Positions 8,971-17,969 of a stretch of 64,000 bases of DNA are shown piece by piece. Position 1 is the first letter of the stretch; the number at the start of each line of letters is the position of its first letter. Location: the NCBI GenBank assembly GCA_963204905.1, contig CAUJJN010000382.1:1-64000 (forward strand). The letters are read 5' to 3'. The notes below the pieces were generated by a model, which was not told where the DNA came from, made no database searches, and saw only the letters and a program-made list of their open reading frames with translations. The translations under genes and the position numbers were made by a program. Source of the DNA: Pseudomonadota bacterium (GTDB taxonomy: Bacteria > Pseudomonadota > Alphaproteobacteria > Rhizobiales > Xanthobacteraceae).

Positions 8971-9729
8971 TCAAGTATCGGTCATTGCTTCGCGATAGCG
9001 GTCGCCGGCACCGAGATAGGCCGCAAGCACACGCGGGTCCTGGCGGAGCTCTGCGGCCTCACCCGAAGCGACAACATTGCCGACCTCGAGCACGAAGCCG
9101 CGCTCGGCCACAGACAGCGCGAGGTTGGCATTCTGCTCGACAAGAATGCCGGTCATGCCGGCGGCCTTCAGCCGGTCGATAGCCTCGAAAATTTCTTCGG
9201 TGATACGCGGTGCCAGCCCGGTGGATGGCTCATCGAGCATCAGAAGTTGCGGCTCGGCCATCAGCGCACGGCCAACGGCGACCATCTGCTGCTCGCCGCC
9301 GGACAGCGTGCCAGCGAGTTGCTTGCGCCGCTCCTTCAGCTTCGGTAGCAGCGCGTAAATGCGCTCCAGCGCGGCAGCCATCTTCGCGCGGCCTTCGTGA
9401 CGACGCAGGAAGGCACCAAGTCGCAGATGATCCTCGACGCTGAGTCCAGGAAACAGTTCTCGCCGTTCCGGCACGATGACGATGCCTCGCGCTACGCGCG
9501 ATTCGGGCTTGAGCCTCTTCAAGTCTTCACCAGCAAACGTCACGGTGCCGGACGTCTGCTGCAATACGCCCATCAGGCTGTTGAGCAACGTCGTCTTGCC
9601 CGCGCCGTTCGGACCGATAAAGGTGATGAATTCGCCCTTCGTCACCGAAAAACTGATGTCATCAATGGCGACGGCTTCACCGTAGCCGACGGTGAGATTC
9701 GCCACCTCAAGCAGCTTTGTCACGGCCAC
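8971..9729 (-). CDS. livF: Branched-chain-type ABC transporter ATP-binding protein LivF
   Basis: A 252-residue ABC ATPase with Walker A GPNGAGKTT (about 38-46), signature LSGGEQQMVAVGRAL and Walker B LLMLDEPSTGLAP. Size and the final extension are typical of LivF. It overlaps the LivM-LivG fusion by 23 bp and would pair with it at the membrane to import an organic acid, amino acid or aromatic compound. In this context the ligand is likely the substrate of the surrounding catabolic genes. Confidence 0.93.
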   Translation of the reverse strand: MAVTKLLEVANLTVGYGEAVAIDDISFSVTKGEFITFIGPNGAGKTTLLNSLMGVLQQTSGTVTFAGEDLKRLKPESRVARGIVIVPERRELFPGLSVEDHLRLGAFLRRHEGRAKMAAALERIYALLPKLKERRKQLAGTLSGGEQQMVAVGRALMAEPQLLMLDEPSTGLAPRITEEIFEAIDRLKAAGMTGILVEQNANLALSVAERGFVLEVGNVVASGEAAELRQDPRVLAAYLGAGDRYREAMTDT

Positions 9730-11473
9730 CTCCGAGGTATGCGGAAATCACCGCGGGATTGGCCTGCACATCCTTGGGCGATCCCTGTGCAATGGTGCGC
9801 CCACGATCGAGAACGACGAGACGTTCGACGCACCCCATCACCAGCTCCATGTCGTGCTCGACCAGCAGAATGGTGACATGTTCTGCCTGCAACTGCCGAA
9901 GGATTTTCACCAGGGTCAGCTTCTCGGAGAAGCGCAATCCAGCGGCTGGCTCATCCAGCAACAGAATTTGCGGGTCAGCGACGAGGGCACGCGCGATCTC
10001 GACGATGCGCTGCTTGCCGAGCGGTAGACTACCGGCGGCGAGATCAGCCTCCATCGCAAGCCCGACGCGCTCCAGCGCAGCACGCGCGCTGGCGAGCGTC
10101 CTCCGGTTCTCTTCACCATCAAGCGCCAACAACCCACGAATGAAACCTGCGTCGGTACGGCAATAGGCCCCGAGCGCGACATTCTCGATGACGGATAGCT
10201 CCGGTATCAGTTGGACATGCTGAAACGTGCGCGCCATGCCGCGACGGACGATGTCGTGGCCTGCGGGAAGCGGTTCGCCGAACAGGGTCACCCGACCGGT
10301 GGTCTGCCGCTGTAATCCGGAGATGATGCTGAACAAGGTGGTCTTGCCGGCGCCGTTGGGGCCGATCAGCCCAACGAACTCGCCGCGCCTCAACTCCATA
10401 TCGATACCGTCGAGTGCCTGCAGCCCGCCGAACCGGATGCCGATTCCCTCAAGACGTAACAACACCTCGCTGCGATTTTCCGTCAGCGTCGTGCGCGGAA
10501 GATCTTCGCCCGCCCGGCTGCGCAGCGTCGGTCTCGGCAGAAAACGTTCCACTGCCGGCCATAGCCCTTGCGGCCACTTCAGCAACATCACCACGAGGAT
10601 GACGCCGAACACAATCACCTCGAGATTGCCGGAAAGTCCCCAGCGGGCCAGAATGTCCTGCAACGTCCACTGTGCGCTTTCGAGCGTCAGTGCGCCGATG
10701 ACACCGCCGGCCGCGCTCATCGGTCCACCGACGACCGCCATAATCAGCAGCTTGAACGAAGTCAGAAGCGAGAATGGCGACGGACTGACGAAGCGCAAGA
10801 GATGCACGTAAAGTGCACCGCCCAACGCCGCGAGGACGGCTGAAAACACGAACACCTTGACCCGCAGCAGCGTGGTGTCGACACCGAAAGCCTGCGCCAG
10901 ACCGTCGTGGCCCTCGAGCGTCGCGATCGCACGGCCCGTCCGCGAGATTCGCAGCCGCGACAGGCCAAGCACCGCGAGCAATGTAATGGCCCAGATCAAC
11001 TGGGTGTAGATGCGGTCATCTGTCAGCGCGAAGCCGAAGAACGACAGCGGCGGAATCTTGTCGAGGCCGGATGCACCACCGGTCACCTCATGCCAAGCGG
11101 TGAAGACGCTGGCGAGCGCGATACCGTACGCCAGCGTCGCCAGCGGCAGATAGTGTCCGCGCAACCGCAGCGTGATGAAACCGATCAGCGCGGCGACCAG
11201 TGCGGTCGCGCTGACGCTGAGAACCAGCGTCACCAGCGTATCGATGCCATAGGCCCGCGCCACCAACGCCGATCCGTAAGCGCCCAGGCCCATGAAAGCG
11301 CCTTGCCCCAACGAAATCTGTCCAGCCTGCAACAACAGAACCAATCCCACCGCAACGAGCGCGTAGATTCCGGCATAGGCAAAGATACCGACGTAGAACG
11401 ACGGCAGCACCCATGGCACCGCCAGCAGAACGAAGCTAACAGCAAGCGCAAGCGTGGTCCGGGCACTCATCAT
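9707..11473 (-). CDS. LivM-LivG fusion: ABC permease joined to ATP-binding domain
   Basis: 588 residues in one frame. Residues 1 to about 310 are a LivM-type permease with multiple hydrophobic helices and the segment LLQAGQISLGQGAFMGLGAY. A linker rich in Arg leads to a LivG-type ATPase from about residue 335, with Walker A GPNGAGKTT near 369, an Ile/Leu-rich core and LLLDEPAAGL. The normal two-gene arrangement is thus replaced by one polypeptide. It overlaps LivF downstream and starts within the stop of LivH. Such fusions are known in this bacterial group. Confidence 0.9.
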   Translation of the reverse strand: MMSARTTLALAVSFVLLAVPWVLPSFYVGIFAYAGIYALVAVGLVLLLQAGQISLGQGAFMGLGAYGSALVARAYGIDTLVTLVLSVSATALVAALIGFITLRLRGHYLPLATLAYGIALASVFTAWHEVTGGASGLDKIPPLSFFGFALTDDRIYTQLIWAITLLAVLGLSRLRISRTGRAIATLEGHDGLAQAFGVDTTLLRVKVFVFSAVLAALGGALYVHLLRFVSPSPFSLLTSFKLLIMAVVGGPMSAAGGVIGALTLESAQWTLQDILARWGLSGNLEVIVFGVILVVMLLKWPQGLWPAVERFLPRPTLRSRAGEDLPRTTLTENRSEVLLRLEGIGIRFGGLQALDGIDMELRRGEFVGLIGPNGAGKTTLFSIISGLQRQTTGRVTLFGEPLPAGHDIVRRGMARTFQHVQLIPELSVIENVALGAYCRTDAGFIRGLLALDGEENRRTLASARAALERVGLAMEADLAAGSLPLGKQRIVEIARALVADPQILLLDEPAAGLRFSEKLTLVKILRQLQAEHVTILLVEHDMELVMGCVERLVVLDRGRTIAQGSPKDVQANPAVISAYLGGGRDKAA

Positions 11474-12492
11474 CTCGTCTCCACGCGCGAACGCGCGTTG
11501 CGCCAGAGCAAAATGGGAATCAGCAGGCTGAACACCAGCACGTCGCGGTAGGCGCTGGCGACATAGGCCGACGTGGATTCCAGAGCGCCGACGATCATCA
11601 CGCCGGCCAGTGACAGCGGATAATCGATCAGCCCTCCCATGGCTCCACCCACGAATCCCTTCAGGCCGACCATGAAGCCCATTTCATAGTTGGCGGTGAT
11701 CAGCGGTGCGAGCAGCATTCCGCTCACCGCGCTGAACGCTGCCGCCAGCAGGAAAGCCAACGCGCCGGTGGCATTCACGGGGATGCCACAGAATTGCGCG
11801 CCAAGCCTGTTCATCGCTGAGGCCTGCAACGCCTTGCCGACCAGCGTGAACTCCGAAAACAGATAAAGTCCGCCCATCGCCAGCAACGCCGTGATCAGGA
11901 TCGCAAAACTCTGATACGGAATGAAAACCGGCCCCATCATCACGCCCCCGGCCGCGATCGGGTCGACTGGATACGGGTTCGCGCCCCAGATCAGAAGGCC
12001 GAGCCCCTGCACGCTCATTGACACGCCCACCGAGATGATGACGAAGACGATGGTGGTCGCATTCGGAATTGGATGCACCGTGAAGCGGTAGATCAATGCG
12101 CCGAGCGGCGCCACCAGAAGCAGCGCGACCGCCATCATGGCGATGACCGGCAGATGCAATGCCAGCGCGCCTTGGGTGAGCGCCAGCGCGGCGACCCCCG
12201 CCGCGATCAGCCCCCCCGTGTAAAGCGACGCCTGCCGCCAGTCGCGCCGCCAGCGGCCGGCGTCCAGGACAGCACACAAGGCGAGCCCACCGATCAGGAG
12301 ATACAGCGTACCGGGCATCCGGCCCTGCAAAAGATCGGCAAGCGTGAGCGCGCCGAGCATCACGTACTCGCCTTGCGCGATGTTCACCACACGCGTGACG
12401 GTGAACACCAGCACAAGGCTGAGCGCGAGCAGCGCGTAAACAAGGCCGTTGGTCAGACCATCGACCAGCAGAAACAGAATGGTGTCAGTCAT
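11470..12492 (-). CDS. livH: Branched-chain-type ABC transporter permease LivH
   Basis: A 340-residue inner-membrane permease. The N-terminal VDGLTNGLVYALLALSL and VVNIAQGEYVMLGAL segments are diagnostic of LivH. It is about 45-50 residues longer than usual because of an extra stretch around residues 60-115 (DAGRWRRDWRQASLYTGG and neighbouring hydrophobic helices), which would add one or two membrane segments. It starts 3 bp after the binding-protein stop and touches the LivM-LivG start, so the transporter genes form one translation-coupled unit. Confidence 0.92.
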   Translation of the reverse strand: MTDTILFLLVDGLTNGLVYALLALSLVLVFTVTRVVNIAQGEYVMLGALTLADLLQGRMPGTLYLLIGGLALCAVLDAGRWRRDWRQASLYTGGLIAAGVAALALTQGALALHLPVIAMMAVALLLVAPLGALIYRFTVHPIPNATTIVFVIISVGVSMSVQGLGLLIWGANPYPVDPIAAGGVMMGPVFIPYQSFAILITALLAMGGLYLFSEFTLVGKALQASAMNRLGAQFCGIPVNATGALAFLLAAAFSAVSGMLLAPLITANYEMGFMVGLKGFVGGAMGGLIDYPLSLAGVMIVGALESTSAYVASAYRDVLVFSLLIPILLWRNARSRVETR

Positions 12493-12495
12493 GCC

Positions 12496-13677
12496 TTACT
12501 TGGATTCGTACAGGCGGAACTCACCGTTCTTGACCACGGAGATGAAGGTGCTCCGATGGTCGAGACCGAGGTGATCGGTCGGGCTGTAGTTGAAGATGCC
12601 GCCGACGCCGACAAAATTCTTCACGCCCTCGATCTTGTCACGCAATGCCGCGCGGGAGGCATCGAGATCGTCGAGCTTGACCCCGGCCTTCACGGCCTCC
12701 TCGGCAGCCTTCAGCGTGATGTTGCCCGCGTCCCACGACTGCCCGGGGAAGATGTCGACCTTCGGCACGTTGAATCGCTTCTCGTAGAGCGCGGCGAACT
12801 TGGCGATCACGGGCTTCAGCGGATTGCTGTCCGGCATGTCGGTGTAGACCAGCACGGGAGTGGTGCCAAGCAAAGCGCCCTCGACATCCTGTTTGCCGAT
12901 CGAGAGGAACGCGTTGTTGGCGGACCCGCCGGAGTGATAGATCGGGCCGGTATACCCGACACGCTTGAGCGCCTGATGCACCAGCGCCGAGGACGGCGGA
13001 ATGGCGTGGATATACACCGCGCCCGGGCTGGACTGCCGGACCTTCAATGCTTGCGGCGTGAAGTTGGTATCGGTACGCGAGAAGCGCTCGGACGCGACGA
13101 TATCGACACCCTTGGCCTTGGCAACGCTCTGCAGCGCGATCCAGCCACCCTCACCGAATGAATCTTCAAGGCCGAGGAAAGCCACTTTTTTGATGCCGCG
13201 CTTGACCATGTCATCAACAAGACCGGTGACCTGAAGCTGGTCAGTGCTCGGCGTCTTGAAAATCCAGTGCCGTTCTTTCACCGGCTCGATCACGCTCTGA
13301 CCGAGCGCGAGCGAAATATTCGGCACCTTAGCCTGCGTCACCGTTTCCAGAATCGCCATCGAGGTCGGCGTGGTTGAGCAGCAAATCACCACATGCGCGC
13401 GATCCTCGGTGATCAGCTTGCGGACGTTGTTGACCGCCTTGGTCGGGTCCGACCCATCATCATAGGTGATGAATTTGACTGTGAACGGCAGGCTGGTGTC
13501 CTTGGCAAGCTGTTCCTGCAGCAGTTCCAGCGCGTTCTTTTCCGGCAAGCCGAGAGCTGAGGCAGGGCCGGTCATCGCAACTACCGAGCCAATGCGCAGT
13601 TCGGGTTTGTCGGCCGCGTATGCCGAAGCCGAGATCGCCAGCGCGACCGCAGCCGTAGCAACTGAAAAAATTCTCAT
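12496..13677 (-). CDS. ABC transporter periplasmic substrate-binding protein
   Basis: A 393-residue Leu/Ile/Val-binding-protein-like (type I) solute receptor. I start it at 13677, where GGGGAG precedes the ATG and the product begins MRIFSVATAAVALAISASA, a signal peptide cut after AYA. Mature residues ELRIGSVVAMTGPASALG and the later YDDGSDPTKAVNNVRKLI are typical of the family. It delivers substrate to the LivH/LivMG/LivF complex encoded immediately downstream. The ligand is unknown; catabolic neighbours suggest an aromatic acid or amide. Confidence 0.92.
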   Translation of the reverse strand: MRIFSVATAAVALAISASAYAADKPELRIGSVVAMTGPASALGLPEKNALELLQEQLAKDTSLPFTVKFITYDDGSDPTKAVNNVRKLITEDRAHVVICCSTTPTSMAILETVTQAKVPNISLALGQSVIEPVKERHWIFKTPSTDQLQVTGLVDDMVKRGIKKVAFLGLEDSFGEGGWIALQSVAKAKGVDIVASERFSRTDTNFTPQALKVRQSSPGAVYIHAIPPSSALVHQALKRVGYTGPIYHSGGSANNAFLSIGKQDVEGALLGTTPVLVYTDMPDSNPLKPVIAKFAALYEKRFNVPKVDIFPGQSWDAGNITLKAAEEAVKAGVKLDDLDASRAALRDKIEGVKNFVGVGGIFNYSPTDHLGLDHRSTFISVVKNGEFRLYESK

Positions 13678-13792
13678 ATTCCACTCCCCTATAACATCGA
13701 CAAAACGAGATGATTTACGGGAACAGCACGTCCGGATCATAGCGGCTGCTCACGATGGAAGGTTGTTGTTGATTGCTACTTCTCTGAGAGCT

Positions 13793-14806
13793 TCAATCAA
13801 GAACGTAGGTCGGGATCGCCGGCAACAGCGCTGGTTTAGTGTCTTTCATGCCGGCACCATCGAAAGTTTCCACCGCCATTGCCTCCTCGAACCACCGTCG
13901 CGGTGGCGGAGCACCCCACAACGTCTGCCGTACCGGATTGTTGAGATTCCAGCGGATCGGTTCGCTCGTGGTGTTTCCGGTGAGATAATCGCCGGTGTAA
14001 AGTTCGAAGCGATTGCCGTCAGGATCGCGCACGTAAACGAACAGCGCATTGGAAATGCCGTGGCGGGCCGGGCCGCGCTCGATCGAGTCATGATAGCCGG
14101 CACCCGCCAGCATATCGCAAGCGCGGATGATCGCGAGCGGATCGGGCAGCGAGAAGCCGACATGATGCGCAGCCGGCCCCGCTCCTGTCATCACGGCAAT
14201 GTCGTGCACGGTCGACTTGCGGAATAGCCAGCTTGCCCAGATGCGCTTTTCCGGCGGATCGGACTCGGTCAATTCAGCGCAGCCGAAGCCGAGTTCTTGC
14301 GTGTACCACTCATAGCCCGCCTGTGCGTCCGGCGTCAGTACGTTGGCGTGATCGATGCGGGTCGGCGACGCTCCCTTGTGCAGATGATATTGCTGCACAA
14401 GCCACGGCACCTGCGCGATCTCGGCGTAATAGTCGATAATGAAGCCGAACGGATCCTGGGTGCGGAGCGTGCGACCCTGACCCAGCATATCGTTGCCGGC
14501 CCAGCGGGTTGACAGACCCAACTCCTCGAACCGGACTTTCATCCGGTCGAGGTCGCCCTCCTCGGCCACCACGAAGCCGATGTGGCCCACGCCGGCGGAC
14601 TCAGCCTTGCGCAACACGAAGGTATGATGCTGCTTGTCTTCAGTGCACCGGAGATAGATGCGGTTTTCGTCGCGGGCGGTTTCGTGCAGTCCGACCAGGT
14701 TGACATAGAAGTCCCGCGCCCGTTCGAGATCGGTGGTGCGGAACTCGATATGTCCCAACTTCTGGATATTGGCGATATCCTTGATGCGGCCAGTGCTCAC
14801 GGTCAT
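13793..14806 (-). CDS. Extradiol ring-cleavage dioxygenase (VOC superfamily)
   Basis: 337 residues with two vicinal-oxygen-chelate domains. The N-terminal domain begins LGHIEFRTTDLERARDFYV. The catalytic C-terminal domain has the three expected iron ligands: His in RIDHANVLT, His in AAHHVGFSL and Glu in NRFELYTGDY. This is a type I extradiol dioxygenase that opens a catechol next to its hydroxyls. Homoprotocatechuate 2,3-dioxygenase is a good model because an HpaE-like dehydrogenase and a two-component monooxygenase share the cluster. It lies between the binding protein and a RidA gene on the same strand. Confidence 0.85.
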   Translation of the reverse strand: MTVSTGRIKDIANIQKLGHIEFRTTDLERARDFYVNLVGLHETARDENRIYLRCTEDKQHHTFVLRKAESAGVGHIGFVVAEEGDLDRMKVRFEELGLSTRWAGNDMLGQGRTLRTQDPFGFIIDYYAEIAQVPWLVQQYHLHKGASPTRIDHANVLTPDAQAGYEWYTQELGFGCAELTESDPPEKRIWASWLFRKSTVHDIAVMTGAGPAAHHVGFSLPDPLAIIRACDMLAGAGYHDSIERGPARHGISNALFVYVRDPDGNRFELYTGDYLTGNTTSEPIRWNLNNPVRQTLWGAPPPRRWFEEAMAVETFDGAGMKDTKPALLPAIPTYVLD

Positions 14807-14924
14807 CCCTCGCTCGTTTCGACGCGGTTCTGGATGTCAGGTTAGCGGGCGGCCGGGGCGCGTCTGTATCAGCCGCTACCAAGCGCCGACAATCTTTGCC
14901 GCAGCCGCCCTCCTGGCCGGACCA

Positions 14925-15338
14925 CTATTTCGGCACGTAGGCCACCGCCTTGATCTCGATGACGAGGCCCGGCCGGGCCAGACCCGCGATCTCGAGGATG
15001 GTCCAGGTCGGGAACGGCTCGCGGATGTAGCGGCTTTTGATTTCAATGAATTTGCCGAGATGGTTCTGCAGCCCGACGTGGTAGCTGACCAGTTCGACGA
15101 TATCGTCGAGCGAGGCGCCAGCCTCCTCCAACACGATCTTGAGCCGGTCGAAGGCATTGACGATCTGGCCTTCGTCGTTCGCCGGCATCGAGCCGTCCGG
15201 ATTGAGGCCGATCTGGCCCGCGACGTAGAGGAAATCACCCGCGCGCACCGCCGGCGAATAGCCGAACTTCTTGAAGATTGTCGATCCGTCGGGCGTAGCG
15301 AAGATCGGATTGGTGGAGTTGATAGCCTGTTTCTTCAT
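14925..15338 (-). CDS. RidA family protein
   Basis: A 137-residue RidA protein, distinct from the one at 8545. The motifs DFLYVAGQIGLNPDG and GLARPGLVIEIKAVA are present. It sits between the monooxygenase (21 bp upstream) and the dioxygenase. Two RidA members in one catabolic cluster suggest an enamine or amino-muconate intermediate, but some extradiol clusters carry RidA proteins of unknown role. Confidence 0.85.
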   Translation of the reverse strand: MKKQAINSTNPIFATPDGSTIFKKFGYSPAVRAGDFLYVAGQIGLNPDGSMPANDEGQIVNAFDRLKIVLEEAGASLDDIVELVSYHVGLQNHLGKFIEIKSRYIREPFPTWTILEIAGLARPGLVIEIKAVAYVPK

Positions 15339-15359
15339 TGTGGTCTCCGGTGAACGAAA

Positions 15360-16577
15360 TCAGATGCGGGCGGTCGGCGGGAGCGGCAAGTCGAGCAGCA
15401 GACGGCCATAGGGCTCGCCGACGGCATCGGGTTGCAGCAGCATGTGACTGCTCATGGCATGAACGTCGCGGAACAACCGCTCGATCCGGGCGCCACACGG
15501 CAGTACTGAGCCGCCAAGCGCAGCAAACAGTCGCTGTGTGGTCTGCAAGGCGAGCCGCGAGGCGACGGCGAAGCGGGTGCGCATCGCCGCGCGTGCGATC
15601 AAGCTGACATGGCCCGCCTGCGCAGCTTCAAGAATTTCGTCCGCATCATCGAGCAGCGAACGGCGCAGGATCGCCAGTGTCGCCTCGCTGGTCGCCGCCT
15701 CGATCTGCGCGACGCGATCTTCCACCAACGCCTTCTGCGCCGCCGGGCTGACTTTTGCTTTGGCGATGGCGCGAAACTCCTCCACCACCGCCGAAGCGAC
15801 GCCCAGTGTCGGCGCAAGCGTGGACATGGCGTTGATGGGATTGAGCGGCGTAGCGGTGATGGCACCATGCTGCGGACAAGTCGGGTGACAGCCGCCATCC
15901 TGCAGCACCTGCCAGCTCATCCAGCGATGCGCGGGCACGAAGGCTTTCGTCAACGAAATATCCTTGCTGCCCGTACCGCGCATACCCAGCACGTTCCAAC
16001 TCGCCTGATCGATCACGAAGGCATCCGCCGGCACCAGCACCACATGCGGCATCATCTGTCCATCGATCGGAATCGGGACCAGAAGACCCGCCCAGGTCGC
16101 GACATCAATGCCGGAGGCATAGCGCCAGCGGCCGCTGAGCAGGACGCCGCCCTCTACCGGTTCAGCCACCAGATCCTGCCCGACACCGCCGGTCAGGAGC
16201 GAGACGATGGTCGGCTTGCCGGAGAGAAAGACGTCGCGCTGGGCTTCCTCTGAGAATTTGCCGATCATCACGACGTTGGCGCTGGAGAGGCCGAGAATCC
16301 AGGCCGTGGACGAGCAACCGCGCGCAATCTCATAGGTTGCTTCCCAAGCAGCTCGCGGATCGAGCCCGAGCCCGCCATAGAGGCTCGGCTGGGTGATGCG
16401 AAACAGGTCATTCGCCACCAACCGCTCGACCACTTCCGGCAGAAGACTGCGGCGCTGTTCGATCTCGACAGCCTTGCCTTGCAGCCAGTCTCGCATTCCC
16501 GCTGCATTGGCTATCACGGTTGCGGAGCTGACGCTGCCGTTCTCCGCTGGTCGGCTTTCCGTCTGCGCAAGTGCCAT
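15360..16577 (-). CDS. Flavin-dependent monooxygenase, acyl-CoA dehydrogenase fold (two-component type)
   Basis: About 405 residues from the ATG at 16577; the frame is open to 16682, and ATGs at 16586 and 16595 are alternatives. The protein has the acyl-CoA dehydrogenase fold but lacks the catalytic Glu motif and matches the oxygenase components of two-component phenol hydroxylases (HsaA, 4-hydroxyphenylacetate C2, DszC group). Segments EIARGCSSTAWILGL and RFAVASRLALQTTQRLFAALGG are typical. It would use reduced flavin, supplied by the reductase at 17372, to hydroxylate an aromatic ring and give the catechol cleaved by the dioxygenase at 13793. It diverges from a Crp/Fnr gene across a palindrome. 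Confidence 0.82.
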   Translation of the reverse strand: MALAQTESRPAENGSVSSATVIANAAGMRDWLQGKAVEIEQRRSLLPEVVERLVANDLFRITQPSLYGGLGLDPRAAWEATYEIARGCSSTAWILGLSSANVVMIGKFSEEAQRDVFLSGKPTIVSLLTGGVGQDLVAEPVEGGVLLSGRWRYASGIDVATWAGLLVPIPIDGQMMPHVVLVPADAFVIDQASWNVLGMRGTGSKDISLTKAFVPAHRWMSWQVLQDGGCHPTCPQHGAITATPLNPINAMSTLAPTLGVASAVVEEFRAIAKAKVSPAAQKALVEDRVAQIEAATSEATLAILRRSLLDDADEILEAAQAGHVSLIARAAMRTRFAVASRLALQTTQRLFAALGGSVLPCGARIERLFRDVHAMSSHMLLQPDAVGEPYGRLLLDLPLPPTARI

Positions 16578-16649
16578 TGACGCCATCGGCTCCATCCGAA
16601 AAACTAATGCTGTCAACGCTAGACCGGTCGATTTCGCCGGGCTGTATCG

Positions 16650-16666
16650 CGCTATACGAGATAGCG
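16650..16666. promoter_or_regulatory. Inverted repeat between monooxygenase and Crp/Fnr genes
   Basis: CGCTATACGAGATAGCG has perfect 6-bp arms and a 5-bp spacer. It lies 26 bp before the Crp/Fnr start and 73 bp before the monooxygenase start, a natural place for autoregulation plus control of the catabolic operon by that protein. It does not match the classical FNR (TTGAT-N4-ATCAA) or CRP boxes. Confidence 0.45.
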
Positions 16667-16691
16667 TATCTTTTCCGTTCAATCTGGGATC

Positions 16692-17375
16692 ATGCCCCGG
16701 ACATCACATTCCATGTCGAAAAAGAAGCTCGGCACATGGCGCATCGATCGGCAGCTGGTCGAACAGATCAGCCGACACGCCGCCTTTGGTCGCCGCCGCA
16801 AATTCAAGAAAAACAGCGTCCTTTACGAGCAGGGCGACGTCTCGACACGATTCTATTTCGTGCTGAAAGGACTGGTCCAAATCTCGATCTTCCGCGCCGA
16901 CGGCTCCGAGGTGGTGCTGGAATTGATGGGGCCGGAGACCATTTGCGGCGAGGGTTCGGCGTTCGACGGCCTGCCGCGCTTCTCCAGCGCCGCCGCCATC
17001 GAGGACACCGAGGCGATCGAGTTCGACACCTCGAAGATGACGGAAATTTTCCGCGCCCATCCGGAATTCGCAACCTCGCTGTTGCGCGTCACCAGCCTGA
17101 AGCAACGTGTCGTCGCAATTCGCCTCAAGCACCTCGCCTCCCGCGAACCGCGGGACCGCATCATGGAGTTATTGACCCGGCTTGAGGAAATGTTCGCGAT
17201 TGATCATCCGAAAGGGCGGCTATTGGTCACGCATGTTACGCACGAGCAGATCGCGACGATGACCGGCACGTCGCGCGTAACCGTGACGCGCACCCTGCAG
17301 CGGCTCCGCGAGCAGGGCCGTATCGACGTCATCGAAGGACATATCCTGCTCAGACGCCGACGGTATGACAACTAA
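16692..17375 (+). CDS. Crp/Fnr-family transcriptional regulator
   Basis: 227 residues: an N-terminal cyclic-nucleotide-binding-type beta roll (about 30-130, with GDVSTRFYFVLKG and GEGSAFDGLPRFS) and a C-terminal winged helix with recognition region THEQIATMTGTSRVTVTRTL. No Cys cluster for a 4Fe-4S centre is seen, so it is not a classical FNR. It diverges from the monooxygenase operon and overlaps the convergent flavin reductase by 4 bp. ATG at 16713 is an alternative start. It probably senses a catabolic ligand or flavin/oxygen state (inference). Confidence 0.87.
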   Translation: MPRTSHSMSKKKLGTWRIDRQLVEQISRHAAFGRRRKFKKNSVLYEQGDVSTRFYFVLKGLVQISIFRADGSEVVLELMGPETICGEGSAFDGLPRFSSAAAIEDTEAIEFDTSKMTEIFRAHPEFATSLLRVTSLKQRVVAIRLKHLASREPRDRIMELLTRLEEMFAIDHPKGRLLVTHVTHEQIATMTGTSRVTVTRTLQRLREQGRIDVIEGHILLRRRRYDN

Positions 17376-17881
17376 ACTGCTGATCTATCCGTACGCTCCA
17401 TCGGGTGCGGATGCATTATGCTATATCGACCTTCGTGATAGAGCAGTGGCTGCCTTGCTGTATCGGGACCGACAATCTCCCGCACGGCCCCGACCACGAT
17501 GGTGTGATCGCCCCCGGGATAGGTGCTCGACACCTCGCAGAACACGACCGCGTTACAATCCGGGATCGAAAACCATTCACCATACCGCCGACATGCATCG
17601 ACGTTCCAGCCTTCGGCCTGACCCGCGAAGTATCCGGAGACATGCCGCTGCGTATCGGACAGAATGTTGACCGAGAACGATCCACTGGCGATTACCGCGC
17701 GCCCCGCCCTGCCTTCATTGCGCGCGCAAAACAGGAGAAGCGGCGGATCAAGACTGAGAGAGGTCAATGAATTGACCGTCAGTCCGATCGGCCCCTTCTC
17801 GCCCGCCGTCAGCACCACCGCGACACCGGTGGTGAAACGGCCCATCAGCCGACGAAACATCAAGGCAGCAGGATCGGTCAT
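17372..17881 (-). CDS. Flavin reductase domain protein (NAD(P)H:FMN/FAD reductase)
   Basis: 169 residues from the ATG at 17881, chosen because the family fold begins there (MTDPAALMFRRLMGRFTTGV); the open frame goes further upstream without homology. The flavin-binding segments GLTVNSLTSLSLDPPLLLFC and SFSVNILSDTQ are clear. It would supply reduced flavin to the oxygenase component at 15360, although it is encoded across the intervening Crp/Fnr gene and thus transcribed separately. Confidence 0.88.
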   Translation of the reverse strand: MTDPAALMFRRLMGRFTTGVAVVLTAGEKGPIGLTVNSLTSLSLDPPLLLFCARNEGRAGRAVIASGSFSVNILSDTQRHVSGYFAGQAEGWNVDACRRYGEWFSIPDCNAVVFCEVSSTYPGGDHTIVVGAVREIVGPDTARQPLLYHEGRYSIMHPHPMERTDRSAV

Positions 17882-17969
17882 CCGCGTCGTCCGGTTGTTG
17901 CATCGACCGGAACATGACGGATCGGATCTGGGAATGTCGTATCGCGGTACACAGGCTGCGAAGGCTAAA

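Noticed and set aside
16692..17375. Classical oxygen-sensing FNR
   Set aside because: The N-terminal Cys cluster for a 4Fe-4S centre is absent, so only the general Crp/Fnr family is claimed.
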